DNA of 18,971 nucleotides, taken from CAZZNQ01 sp964655775 (GTDB lineage: Bacteria; Planctomycetota; Brocadiia; SM23-32). The stretch spans positions 1 to 18,971 of the forward strand of contig CAZZNQ010000081.1 in the NCBI GenBank assembly GCA_964655775.1, in the 5' to 3' direction. This document shows positions 1 through 9,845 of the stretch, piece after piece; the stretch's first letter is position 1, and the number at the start of each line of letters is the position of its first letter. The translations under genes were made by a program, and so were the position numbers. The notes under the pieces were generated by a model. The model ran no database searches and was not told the DNA's origin. It worked only from the letters and a program-made list of their open reading frames with translations.

Positions 1-2412
<2,412 letters not shown>

Positions 2413-2589
2413 AAGGACTTGCTCCTTTCAAGACGGTGTGCCGTTCAGAAAACTGAGTCCGGCGGAAAACGGTCAAAGAGAAATCGCAAAGCTGCTGTCC
2501 GTGGGCATTTCGGAGATCCCGCCTTGCGGGCGGCAACCAGGGTGGGGGGAGCGACACCCCTGAAGGCTTGCTCTCTGTTGCCTTTGGAG
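2413..2589 (-). other. Long 5' leader of ppdK, non-coding
   Basis: This stretch lies between the predicted ppdK transcription start and its ATG and has no credible ORF. On the minus strand it contains a hairpin at 2518-2530 (CCCGC-AAG-GCGGG), G-run/C-run pairing around 2541-2560, and the ppdK Shine-Dalgarno near 2422-2428. I could not match it to a known riboswitch or leader-peptide family, and the hairpin has no U-tract, so it is not an obvious attenuator. Confidence 0.4.
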
Positions 2590-2595
2590 TTGTCG

Positions 2596-2624
2596 AGAAT
2601 AACACAAGCACCCCTCTCGTTCAA
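2596..2624 (-). promoter_or_regulatory. Predicted sigma70-type promoter for ppdK
   Basis: On the minus strand the -35 is TTGAAC (2619-2624) and the -10 is TATTCT (2596-2601), with a 17-bp spacer. Each hexamer matches consensus at 4 of 6 bases. It is the best candidate upstream of ppdK and lies about 40 bp from the divergent sulfatase promoter. Confidence 0.45.
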
Positions 2625-2662
2625 GGTAACCGAGGACTGCAGCGAACCGTCCTGAAGGGAAG

Positions 2663-2691
2663 TGGAGGCGTCGCGCAGTGCGCGCTATAAT
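2663..2691 (+). promoter_or_regulatory. Predicted promoter for the sulfatase operon
   Basis: A perfect -10 TATAAT at 2686-2691 lies 45 bp upstream of the sulfatase ATG. The corresponding -35 position, 17 bp upstream, is TGGAGG (2663-2668), only 3 of 6. The weak -35 suggests an activator could be involved, which is inference. Confidence 0.5.
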
Positions 2692-2736
2692 CGGCATCGT
2701 TATGGTCTGAACTGTTACCCCACTTGAGGATGCTTC

Positions 2737-4134
2737 ATGCCTTCGAAAAAGCCCAACCTTTTGTTCATTATGACCGACCATCAGCGCTTCGACAGTATCG
2801 GCATGGTGCAGGCCGGGATCGAGGTCGCGCCCAACCTGAACCGTCTGGCCGATCAGAGCGTGTATTTCACCCGGGCATACAGTACCTGCCCGCTCTGTGT
2901 GCCCGCCCGCAGCGCGCTGTTTACCGGCGTCTACCCGACGCGCAACGGCATGATCTACAACCAGTGGGGCGGCGAGTCCGCCGGCGACTATATGCCGCTC
3001 CAGCAGCATCTGGCCGAGGCCGGATACAGTGTCGCCCACATTGGCGTGGACCATATACGCGTGGATCCCGGCCTAAGGGACCGTGTCCCGTTCGATCTGT
3101 GGGTGGACCGAAGCGACTACTCGGGCCACTACCGCGAGCGAGGGGTGGAGCTTCCGCGCACCACAGGCAGACCGGACTTCAGCAAGCCGGTGGGCGAGGT
3201 CGTGGATGGCGAAGAGGTGCAGCAACGCTACTCCGGGCCGCAGACCGCTACGTGGGACGCGCCCGCGGAGGACTTCCTCGATTGCTATTGGGCGGACCGG
3301 GCCGTGGAGTTCATCCGCGCGGGGCACGATGCACCGTTCGCGCTGTTCCTGTTCCTGTGGGCGCCGCATCCTCCCCTCATCGTTCCGGAACCCTACGCGT
3401 CTATGTTCCCCCCGGAGGAGCTGGACCTGCCCACAAACGTCGGTGTGCCGGCCAACGGAGAACCGCCCGGGCGCCGAAAGGGAATAGCGGGGCAGCTTGG
3501 CGATGGGGTCTCGCAGGATGATTGGCGCCGTACGTGGGCCTCTCACCTGGGTCTCGTCAACCTGGTGGACGGCTGCATCGGCCGTGCACTGGGTGCCCTT
3601 GATGAGTGCGGACTCAAGGACGATACCGTCACCGTGTTCACCGTCGATCACGGCGATCACCTGGGACAGCACCGGATGTATCAGAAGATGGAGCTCTACG
3701 ACCAGGCCATACGCGTCCCGCTCATGTTCCGCATCCCCGGATGCACGCCGGCGCGCGTCGACTCACCCGTCTCGCACCTGGACATCATGCCGACGGTGCT
3801 TGACCTGCAGTCGCTCGAGGCCATCGACCTGGACGGTCGCTCGCTGCGGCCCACGCTCGAGGAGCAGGCGCCGCTGCCGAATGCGCCGGTATTCAGCCAG
3901 TATTCGGGTACGCTGCGTCCGAACGATTTCCGCCGCGCGACCGTGGTTGGGCGCTACAAGTACGTGTACGATCCCCAAGATGTGCCGGAGCTTTTGGACC
4001 TGGAGAGCGACCCGTTGGAGATGACGAATCTGGCATCCAGCGGCGAGTATTCGGACACCGTTTCCGAACTGCACCGCATCTGTAGGGAGTGGCACCTGGA
4101 GCACGACGATGACCCCGAGCTCTGGCGTGAGTGA
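2737..4134 (+). CDS. Sulfatase, S1 family (arylsulfatase A-like), no signal peptide
   Basis: Formylglycine-dependent sulfate ester hydrolase of 465 aa. The maturation motif C54-V-P-A-R58, inside TCPLCVPARSALFTG, marks the Cys converted to formylglycine. Other active-site candidates are Asp14 in NLLFIMTDHQR, Asp304-His305 in FTVDHGDHLGQH and Lys317 in MYQKMELYDQAIRVPL, all in the order expected for alkaline-phosphatase-superfamily sulfatases. The D-H pair in place of D-N and the TDHQR N-terminus are seen in sulfatase subgroups distinct from the classical arylsulfatases. There is no signal peptide or lipobox, so it is predicted to be cytoplasmic, whereas many sulfatases are exported. ATG 2737 follows TGAGGA by about 7 nt. 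The stop overlaps the GTG of the next gene, suggesting translational coupling with a glycosidase. The substrate is probably a sulfated sugar, judged only from that neighbour. No formylglycine-generating enzyme is in the window. Confidence 0.93.
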   Translation: MPSKKPNLLFIMTDHQRFDSIGMVQAGIEVAPNLNRLADQSVYFTRAYSTCPLCVPARSALFTGVYPTRNGMIYNQWGGESAGDYMPLQQHLAEAGYSVAHIGVDHIRVDPGLRDRVPFDLWVDRSDYSGHYRERGVELPRTTGRPDFSKPVGEVVDGEEVQQRYSGPQTATWDAPAEDFLDCYWADRAVEFIRAGHDAPFALFLFLWAPHPPLIVPEPYASMFPPEELDLPTNVGVPANGEPPGRRKGIAGQLGDGVSQDDWRRTWASHLGLVNLVDGCIGRALGALDECGLKDDTVTVFTVDHGDHLGQHRMYQKMELYDQAIRVPLMFRIPGCTPARVDSPVSHLDIMPTVLDLQSLEAIDLDGRSLRPTLEEQAPLPNAPVFSQYSGTLRPNDFRRATVVGRYKYVYDPQDVPELLDLESDPLEMTNLASSGEYSDTVSELHRICREWHLEHDDDPELWRE

Positions 4135-5843
4135 ACGGCCGATTCCGCCATTGGAGATATCTACAGATGGCCGGCCCGGAGAGCCTCACACAGAACGGCG
4201 TCGCGGAGTGGACGTTCCACGCCGCGAGGGCGGTGGATAACCCGTTCCAGGATGTGGATCTGGACGTGGTATTCACCGATCCCGACGGAAACGAGAAGGC
4301 GGTGCCCGCGTTCTGGTCGGGCGGCGACACTTGGCATGTCCGCTATTCGTCCGCGGTGCCGGGCCGGCACACGTTTCACACGGTCTGCTCGGATCCCGAT
4401 GACGAGGGGCTGCACGGGCGGTCGGGCGAGTTGCGTGTCGACGCCTACTGCGGCGACAACCCACTCCTGCTGCGCGGCGGCCCGATGGTCGGCCCCCTGC
4501 GAAGGTGTCTCGTTCACGCGGACGGAACGCCGTTCTTCATGCTCGCCGATACGTGGTGGTCGTGCCTGACCGACCGCATCGGCTGGCCGGACGACTTCAA
4601 GACGCTGGTGGCGGACCGGCGCGAAAAGGGCTTCAACGCCGTCGGCATCCACGTCATGGGATGGTCCAGGGGAGGGGCCGCGGCGTGGGCGGAGCCGTAC
4701 AGCCAAATCAGTACCGAGTTCTTCGATACGGCCGACCTGCGCATCGCTCATCTGGTTGAGAACGGCATAGTGCCAATGCTGGTCGGATGCTGGGGTGGCA
4801 CGCTTCAGAGAATCGGCGAACCGGCTCTGCTCCGTTACTGGCGCTACCTCATCGCCAGGTACGCGGCATATCCTGTGATCTGGTGCGGGGCCGGCGAGGC
4901 GACTATTCCGCCGCGCGACCATCCGATCTTCGATCTCTTCATGGACCACCTCGGCCCGCGCGCGCTCTCGGAACAGGAACAGCGCCGGCTCGATGAGTGG
5001 CTCGCGCAGGTGAAGCAATCCTGGGGCAATGTCATCCGCTATGTCCGCCGCGCCGATCCCTTCGGAAGGCCGACGACTAACCACACTCCTTGCATGTACG
5101 ACAGCCGCGACATGGTCGACGATCCGTCTCTGATCGACCTGAACCTCCCGCAGTGCAGCCACGATGACATGCTCGCCGTGCCGAACGCGGTGAAGATGAT
5201 CGCGCGCGGTGTGCGTCGCGAGCCGCGATGCCCGTCGATGGTCGGCGAGGCTGCCTACGAGGGGATCAAGGGTGGATGCGGAGCGAACGTGCAGCGGCTG
5301 CTGTTCTGGTTGACGGTGCTCTCCGGCGCGGCCGGTTACGTGTACGGTGCGGACGGCGTCTGGCAGGCCGGAGTGCCGGGCGGCAGCTCGGGCGGAGATT
5401 GGGGCACGGCGTCGTGGAAGCGCGGCTACCGGCTGCCCGGCTCGAACCAACTCGGGATCGCAAAGCGCCTGCTGGAGCGCTGCCCCTGGTGGGAGTTCGA
5501 ACCGCGACCGGACTGGGTGAGCCCTTGCTCGACGCCCGAGGACGCGATCAAGCCCGCGGCCGCCGGCATTCCGCGCCAGGTGCGCGTGATCTTCTTCCCG
5601 GCCATCGGCAACCACTACCGTCGCCCGGACGGCCGCATCCAGTTCATCTACACCCCGGCGTACCGGCGGTCACTTCGGTTGATGGGGCTGGAAGACGGCG
5701 TGCGCTACAGGGCTCTCTACGTGAGCGCGGTCACCGGGGATGAGGTCGATGCCGGGATGGTCAAGTCCGACGGGACCGGCGAGTGCCCGGCGCCCCAAGC
5801 CCCCGACTGGGGGGATTGGGTGCTGGTGCTGCAAGCCGTGTGA
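4131..5843 (+). CDS. Putative glycoside hydrolase, DUF5060 + DUF4038 (apiosidase-like)
   Basis: A 570-aa product from GTG 4131, which overlaps the sulfatase stop (GTGA). Alternatively it is 558 aa from ATG 4167, which has a GGAG about 10 nt upstream and begins just before the first domain, so I slightly favour 4167. Residues about 25-105 look like the DUF5060 beta-sandwich (AEWTFHAARAVDNPF.DVDLDVVF to SGELRVD). Residues about 120-460 look like the DUF4038 TIM barrel (FVHADGTPFFMLADTWW; PVIWCGAGEA with Glu256; PSMVGEAAYEG with Glu373). Residues about 480-570 form a C-terminal beta domain resembling the putative collagen-binding domain that commonly follows DUF4038. Glu256 and Glu373 are the likely catalytic acids, by analogy to clan-A barrels. 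No signal peptide is visible in either version. The likely role is cleavage of glycosides exposed by, or substrates of, the coupled sulfatase. The exact substrate is unknown. Confidence 0.85.
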   Translation: MNGRFRHWRYLQMAGPESLTQNGVAEWTFHAARAVDNPFQDVDLDVVFTDPDGNEKAVPAFWSGGDTWHVRYSSAVPGRHTFHTVCSDPDDEGLHGRSGELRVDAYCGDNPLLLRGGPMVGPLRRCLVHADGTPFFMLADTWWSCLTDRIGWPDDFKTLVADRREKGFNAVGIHVMGWSRGGAAAWAEPYSQISTEFFDTADLRIAHLVENGIVPMLVGCWGGTLQRIGEPALLRYWRYLIARYAAYPVIWCGAGEATIPPRDHPIFDLFMDHLGPRALSEQEQRRLDEWLAQVKQSWGNVIRYVRRADPFGRPTTNHTPCMYDSRDMVDDPSLIDLNLPQCSHDDMLAVPNAVKMIARGVRREPRCPSMVGEAAYEGIKGGCGANVQRLLFWLTVLSGAAGYVYGADGVWQAGVPGGSSGGDWGTASWKRGYRLPGSNQLGIAKRLLERCPWWEFEPRPDWVSPCSTPEDAIKPAAAGIPRQVRVIFFPAIGNHYRRPDGRIQFIYTPAYRRSLRLMGLEDGVRYRALYVSAVTGDEVDAGMVKSDGTGECPAPQAPDWGDWVLVLQAV

Positions 5844-5927
5844 GAGCGGTGGGATGCCGCAATGCGGTCCGATCTGATCGGGGTCCCGCTGCTGGAAAGA
5901 CGAGCGGAACTGGTTTGGAGAGAACTT

Positions 5928-6377
5928 ATGGACCGAAGAGGCAATGTCCACACGCCGCGACCATCAGCATTGGTGATGGTCAACTCGATCTGCGTCTTGG
6001 TCTGCACGGCGGCCGTGATAGGTCTATGCATCGCCGGCATCCTGAATCCCGCCACCCCGTTCGTTCTTCTTGGGGCCGTGTTCGCTATGCCGCAGGGCGT
6101 ATTCTTCGGGGTGCTGCTCTTCATTTCCATCTTCCGCAGGAGCGAGGGCGTGTCGTTTGGGGTGGCCGTCCTCTATTTCCTGGCTGCCGGCCTCGCGGCA
6201 TTCGGTATGGTGACTAATGTCGGCGAGGCCCTTCTGGACGATGCTCCGGGGAAATGGATGTTCCTCCTGGTATTCTCGGTCGTGGGGCTGTCCATAACCG
6301 TGTACGCGGTCTTCTGCGGCGTTCTGCACCTCCGCTGGTACCGACGCCTACGAACTTATCGGCAGAGCATCTCGTAG
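5928..6377 (+). CDS. Small four-TM hypothetical membrane protein
   Basis: I do not recognise this 149-aa protein. I chose ATG 5928 because GGAGAG lies 5 nt upstream and the first hydrophobic segment follows shortly after; the frame stays open upstream without an obvious ribosome site. Four hydrophobic segments are predicted at residues about 14-38, 43-69, 75-96 and 109-133. The N-terminus (MDRRGNVHTPR) is basic and the C-terminus (HLRWYRRLRTYRQ) is strongly basic, so both ends are probably cytoplasmic. No catalytic motif or cysteine pattern stands out. It lies 84 bp after the glycosidase with no terminator seen between them, so it may be the distal gene of that transcript, but no functional link is shown. 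Confidence 0.7.
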   Translation: MDRRGNVHTPRPSALVMVNSICVLVCTAAVIGLCIAGILNPATPFVLLGAVFAMPQGVFFGVLLFISIFRRSEGVSFGVAVLYFLAAGLAAFGMVTNVGEALLDDAPGKWMFLLVFSVVGLSITVYAVFCGVLHLRWYRRLRTYRQSIS

Positions 6378-6576
6378 CCGCTGCACTTCTCTCAGTTGGC
6401 TTTCAACGGGTGTGGCTTCCCCTGAGCACTTGTCCGAATCCGGCTTGACATCCGGGCAGGCAGTGCTTACCTTCTGATGGCGTCGGAACGGTCTTGGCGC
6501 CGCAGGAGCAGTCGGACGCGTAACGTTGCGGGCTCAAGCCCGTTGCCCTGCACTCTCACACGGAAAAGGGATGCCG
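6378..6576 (+). other. Intergenic region with one weak promoter candidate
   Basis: This stretch of 199 bp has no credible gene. It holds TTGACA at 6445-6450 and, 17 bp later, TACCTT at 6468-6473, a consensus -35 with a poor -10. The TTGACA-to-gene distance fits a promoter for the membrane protein at 6577. Confidence 0.3.
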
Positions 6577-7506
6577 ATGAACGCACCGAGTCCAACGAAT
6601 GTGCCGGCCCCGGCAGGCGGGGTGGACGCCGGATGGGACTGGACGTCGAATACCATGCTGTTCGTCTACATCCTGGCCGGCATCGTCATTGCGGCCGTGG
6701 TGGCTTTCCTGATCCTGCGCAGGACCGTTCGCACGCGCCTGCAGTCCGAGAAGCGGATCGCTGCGGACCCGGACATCAACGAATGGTTGGTGGTGTTCTC
6801 CTGGTCGCCCAAAGTGCTGTATCTGCCGACGATCGTGGTGACGTTGCTGGCGGGAGTGGTCACGCTGGTCCGAGACTACACCGGTTGGTTCGATTGGGTT
6901 CCGCCGACGTGGGTGGGCGGCGTCTGGTTCTGCGTGTTCCTGCTGAACCTGATCGTCGAGGAGTATGAGGTCAACCTGAAGGTCACGCTGATTGCCGCGC
7001 TGGCAATAGGTTTCTCGCTCCTGATGCTTCACTTGATCGGGCAGGTTGGGTCCTTCTTCCGCGTGTTCCGCCACGTGCGCATTCAGATGAGTGGTTGGAC
7101 CTACCTGCTGTTCGTGGTGGTGGGGCTGAGCACGCTGGTCGTCTCGTGGTATCGTGGACTCTTTTACTATATCGCCCTGACTCCGAACTACATGAACCTG
7201 CAGTGGGGGCCGACCGAAAGCGGCGAGCAGATCAAACGCGACCAGTACCGCACGACGGTGGACACCAGCGATCTGATGGAGCGGATGCTGGGCTTCGGAC
7301 GAATCATCGTTACCTTTCTGGATCAGCGTCGCCCGCCCATCACGCTGCTTGTCTGGCGGATAGGACAGAAGGCGCCGAAGGTCGAGACTCTGAGCGGCAC
7401 GTTCAGCATCGACTCGGATGGTCGGCGAGTCCGTGCCTCCGGGGTACATGCTCCCGCGGGAGTCGCGCAGAGCCCGGACGCCCCCTCCGGCGGTGCCGAT
7501 GCGTAG
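6577..7506 (+). CDS. Five-TM membrane protein with PH-like (bPH) C-terminal region
   Basis: 309 aa from ATG 6577. GGAAAAGGG ends 6 nt upstream; a second ATG at 6571 is too close to that site. Residues 1-20 are Pro/Ala-rich. Hydrophobic segments lie at about 26-48, 82-98, 113-127, 136-156 and 174-191. After the last one, residues about 196-280 (FYYIALTPNYMNLQWGPTES...QYRTTVDTSDLMERMLGFGRIIVTFLDQRRPPITLLVWRIGQ) have the rhythm of bacterial PH domains of the YdbS/YdbT kind: a strand reading LTPN, a charged linker, then a helix MLGFG followed by a beta strand. A disordered Ala/Pro/Gly tail ends the protein. The PH assignment is motif-level inference and the function is unknown. The downstream secreted protein starts 52 bp later, so the two are probably co-transcribed. 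Confidence 0.72.
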   Translation: MNAPSPTNVPAPAGGVDAGWDWTSNTMLFVYILAGIVIAAVVAFLILRRTVRTRLQSEKRIAADPDINEWLVVFSWSPKVLYLPTIVVTLLAGVVTLVRDYTGWFDWVPPTWVGGVWFCVFLLNLIVEEYEVNLKVTLIAALAIGFSLLMLHLIGQVGSFFRVFRHVRIQMSGWTYLLFVVVGLSTLVVSWYRGLFYYIALTPNYMNLQWGPTESGEQIKRDQYRTTVDTSDLMERMLGFGRIIVTFLDQRRPPITLLVWRIGQKAPKVETLSGTFSIDSDGRRVRASGVHAPAGVAQSPDAPSGGADA

Positions 7507-7558
7507 AGGTGGCGGAGCCGAGGCCGGGCGAGCACGTCGGGCGATGGAGCGTTCAAAT

Positions 7559-8869
7559 ATGGTACGGATCACTCGATTAGGCGGCGCACTGGTAGTAGTG
7601 ACGGCACTGGCCGCTGCAACTGCGGCCCTGTCGGCACAGGAGAGGGCGGCTGATATGCAGAACGGAGCGACAGGTGGGCGCTACTACCGGGAGTACTGGG
7701 CGGAACGCAACGAGCAGAGGAACAACTGCCCGGGGCGCCTTCTGCGGGTGAACGACCCGGCGATGAGCCTGGACGAGCGCTTCGGCCATAGAGGAGAAGC
7801 CCGCACCAACGGCCTGCTGCTGGTGGATGCGCCCGAGGATCTCTTCACGTTGACGGGAGCGGAGCTCTACCTCGAGCTATGGGGCGGACATCCGCATACG
7901 GCGGATAAGCGGTTCGCACTGAACGGGCGGAGCGAATACGCGCTGCCGGAGGTCGGCACGGAGGAGGGCGCGTGCACCTATTCATACCCGAGTGTGCCCC
8001 TCGAGCTGGGCGACCTTGTCCAGGGCTGGAACGCGTTTCAGTTCACCTGCGATCGCGGGGGCGGGTTCTGGGGGCATTACATCATCGACAATGCCTGCGT
8101 GCGCGCCTACCTTGCCGGCGATCATCCTTTGCTGGACGGCACCGATCTGGGCCGGTTCTCCGCGCAGGTGCGGGCGCCCTCGGAGTTGGGGGAGACTGTC
8201 CAGGTGGAGCTGGACTTCCCCGAAGAGGCGTCCGGGCCGATTTCATCGGTCGACTACTACGCACGCTACCACGGTTTCGATGACGACGGCGACGGCCAGG
8301 AGCTCGACTGGCATGGATTCACGCTGCACCGTGAGCCGGTCAATCACGTCGGCACGGCCGAGTCAGCGCCGTTCAGCGTGGTGTGGGATACCGCGATGAT
8401 CCCCGACCAGGACGGGCCGCTTGCGCTCAAGGCCGTGGTTCACCTCGCGCAAGACGTCCACTATGAGACCGAGCCGCTGGGAGGACTTCGATTCGCCGCC
8501 GGCCGTCCGGCCGTGGCACTGTATTCCTGCAGCGAGATGCCGACGCCGTTCTGGTCCAGGGCCGGGCGGGAGCAACGTGCGACGATCCGATTGCCGGAGG
8601 ACCTTTCTAACGTGGTCCGAGCGGAACTGCTCCTAAAGGTATGGGACGGCGGAGCAGGGGAGGTAGAGGAGCCATTCACGCTGAACGGGCATCCCTACAA
8701 CGTAGTGTCCGGCCGGTCGATCCACGACGTGGTCTTCACGCGAGCAGACGTCGACCCCGACCACCTCGTTCCCGGCAACAACGACATTCGCCTGCTTTCG
8801 GACACCGAACACCACGGCATCGAGGTCCTGCTTCCCGGTCCGTGTCTGGTACTCCGGTTTGCCGACTGA
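7559..8869 (+). CDS. Secreted beta-rich protein with duplicated domain flanking an Ig-like domain
   Basis: 436 aa from ATG 7559, with GGAG 9 nt upstream. The first residues form a signal peptide (MVRITR, hydrophobic 8-25, probable cleavage after ALSA at about 26), so it is exported. I do not recognise a named family. Residues about 83-187 and 340-434 look like two copies of one domain: AELYLELWGG...FALNG...VQGWNAFQF...ACVRAYL against AELLLKVWDG...FTLNG...VPGNNDIRL...PCLVLRF. Between them, about 205-312, is an Ig/fibronectin-like segment with alternating strands (VQVELDFP, FSVVWDT, ALKAVVHL). It includes DDDGDG at 241-246, which fits the first half of an EF-hand-like Ca loop. Lectin or cell-surface carbohydrate binding is plausible but unproven. 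The gene is followed by a terminator hairpin shared with the convergent peroxiredoxin. Confidence 0.78.
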   Translation: MVRITRLGGALVVVTALAAATAALSAQERAADMQNGATGGRYYREYWAERNEQRNNCPGRLLRVNDPAMSLDERFGHRGEARTNGLLLVDAPEDLFTLTGAELYLELWGGHPHTADKRFALNGRSEYALPEVGTEEGACTYSYPSVPLELGDLVQGWNAFQFTCDRGGGFWGHYIIDNACVRAYLAGDHPLLDGTDLGRFSAQVRAPSELGETVQVELDFPEEASGPISSVDYYARYHGFDDDGDGQELDWHGFTLHREPVNHVGTAESAPFSVVWDTAMIPDQDGPLALKAVVHLAQDVHYETEPLGGLRFAAGRPAVALYSCSEMPTPFWSRAGREQRATIRLPEDLSNVVRAELLLKVWDGGAGEVEEPFTLNGHPYNVVSGRSIHDVVFTRADVDPDHLVPGNNDIRLLSDTEHHGIEVLLPGPCLVLRFAD

Positions 8870-8876
8870 AAAGAAG

Positions 8877-8905
8877 GCGGCCGACCCGAATCCCGGGCCG
8901 GCCGC
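8877..8905. terminator. Bidirectional hairpin terminator between convergent genes
   Basis: GCGGCCG (8877-8883) pairs with CGGCCGC (8899-8905), and inside it CCCG pairs with CGGG around a 5-nt AATCC loop, with one A/C mismatch. On the minus strand the hairpin is followed by CTTCTTTTC, a U-rich tail that fits termination of the peroxiredoxin. On the + strand there is no U-tract, so termination of the secreted-protein gene would be weaker. Confidence 0.7.
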
Positions 8906-8917
8906 TGTGTGAGTGCC

Positions 8918-9598
8918 TTATTTGTGCGGGCACTTCTTCAGGCAGAGGAACCAGTCGAGTACCTCGTAGTCGTCTCCGGCTTGCTCGACGCGTTCCTTGG
9001 CCGTGCCACACGAGCCCGGCGGCGGAATGATGACGTCATCGCCGATCTGCCAGTTCGCAGGAGTAGCGATGTTGTGCTCGTCGGCGTGCTGCATGGCGAC
9101 GAGCATCCGCTTGATCTCCGGGATGTTGCGCCCGTTGGAAAGGGGATAGTAAAGCACCGCACGGACGATCGCGTTGGGGTCGATGATGAACACCGCACGG
9201 ACCGCCTGGGTCGTGCTGGCTTCCGGCTGGAGCATGCCGTACTTGTGCGCGACTTCCATGGTCAGGTCGCTGATGACCGGAAACTGGATCTCAACGTCCT
9301 TCATGCCCTTGTAGCAGATCTTCTCCTTGATGGTCCGCAGCCATGCGATGTGGCTGTACGTGCTGTCGATGGACAGGCCCAAGAGCTCGGCGTTGAGAGC
9401 CTTGAACTCGTCCTGCATGCTGGCGAAGGTCATGAACTCCGTCGTGCATACGGGCGTGAAGTCGGCCGGATGCGAGAAGAACACCACCCACTTGCCCTCG
9501 TAGTCCTTGGGGAAGTCAATCGGACCCATCGTCGTCTCCGCCTTGAACGCCGGCGCCTTCTCACCAATCAACGGCATGCGTGTCTGCTGCTCAGCCAT
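8918..9598 (-). CDS. Peroxiredoxin (AhpC/TSA, Prx6-like archaeal-type architecture)
   Basis: Thiol peroxidase reducing H2O2, organic peroxides or peroxynitrite; 226 aa. ATG 9598 was chosen over an in-frame GTG at 9601 because GGAGGAG ends 6 nt before the ATG. The peroxidatic site is PADFTPVCTTE with Cys51, and the thioredoxin-fold strand WVVFFSHP precedes it. The long C-terminal arm (IPPPGSCGTAKERV...WFLCLKKCPHK) carries Cys197, Cys219 and Cys223. This matches the larger Prx6-group enzymes such as that of Aeropyrum, which have an extra C-terminal Cys pair that acts in resolution. The resolving Cys here is therefore probably Cys219 or Cys223, but this is inferred. It has its own strong promoter (9664-9691) overlapped by a Fur/PerR-like sequence, consistent with oxidative-stress control. 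It is convergent with the upstream secreted-protein gene. Confidence 0.95.
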   Translation of the reverse strand: MAEQQTRMPLIGEKAPAFKAETTMGPIDFPKDYEGKWVVFFSHPADFTPVCTTEFMTFASMQDEFKALNAELLGLSIDSTYSHIAWLRTIKEKICYKGMKDVEIQFPVISDLTMEVAHKYGMLQPEASTTQAVRAVFIIDPNAIVRAVLYYPLSNGRNIPEIKRMLVAMQHADEHNIATPANWQIGDDVIIPPPGSCGTAKERVEQAGDDYEVLDWFLCLKKCPHK

Positions 9599-9659
9599 CA
9601 CTTACTCCTCCTACCGAAAACGAGACGTGAAAACTGCCACCAAGAATCGCGAAGCTTCC

Positions 9660-9678
9660 AGTAATGATAACGATTCGC
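9660..9678. promoter_or_regulatory. Fur/PerR-like operator candidate
   Basis: The 19-mer AGTAATGATAACGATTCGC matches the classical 19-bp Fur box (GATAATGATAATCATTATC) at 13 of 19 positions by my count, with the core TAATGATAA intact. It overlaps the -10 of the peroxiredoxin promoter, the geometry of a repressor site. The right half is degenerate and the region is locally AT-rich, so a chance match is possible. Confidence 0.4.
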
Positions 9679-9691
9679 AACAAGATGTCAA
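9664..9691 (-). promoter_or_regulatory. Strong sigma70-type promoter for the peroxiredoxin
   Basis: On the minus strand, a perfect -35 TTGACA (9686-9691), a 16-bp spacer and -10 TATCAT (9664-9669, 5 of 6). Predicted start is near 9657, about 59 nt before the ATG. Confidence 0.75.
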
Positions 9692-9845
9692 ATCCCAATC
9701 TCAATACAAGAAGGAGATGGCAGGCGAGGCAGCGCCTGTGGAGGCGATTCCGGCGCGGTTCCGTATGGAATGGAGCCGCCACGGCGATAGAGGGTGACAG
9801 CAGAGGCGGGGGTGGGGGGCACAGTTCCGGCGCCCTGGCGATCGC

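Larger units (their letters stand above)
9599..9845 (-). other. Intergenic region: peroxiredoxin promoter and leader
   Basis: 247 bp without a gene. The peroxiredoxin promoter lies at 9664-9691, giving a leader of about 59 nt. The part nearest aroC (about 9720-9845) shows no clear terminator hairpin with a U-tract, so aroKC transcripts may read into the peroxiredoxin. Confidence 0.5.

Noticed and set aside
4795..4812. TGGCACG match to the -24 element of sigma-54 promoters
   Set aside because: No TTGC at the -12 position, and it lies inside the glycosidase coding sequence.
4161..5615. 484-codon open frame on the - strand
   Set aside because: It lies opposite the DUF5060/DUF4038 gene and has an Arg/His-rich shadow composition without any recognisable motif.
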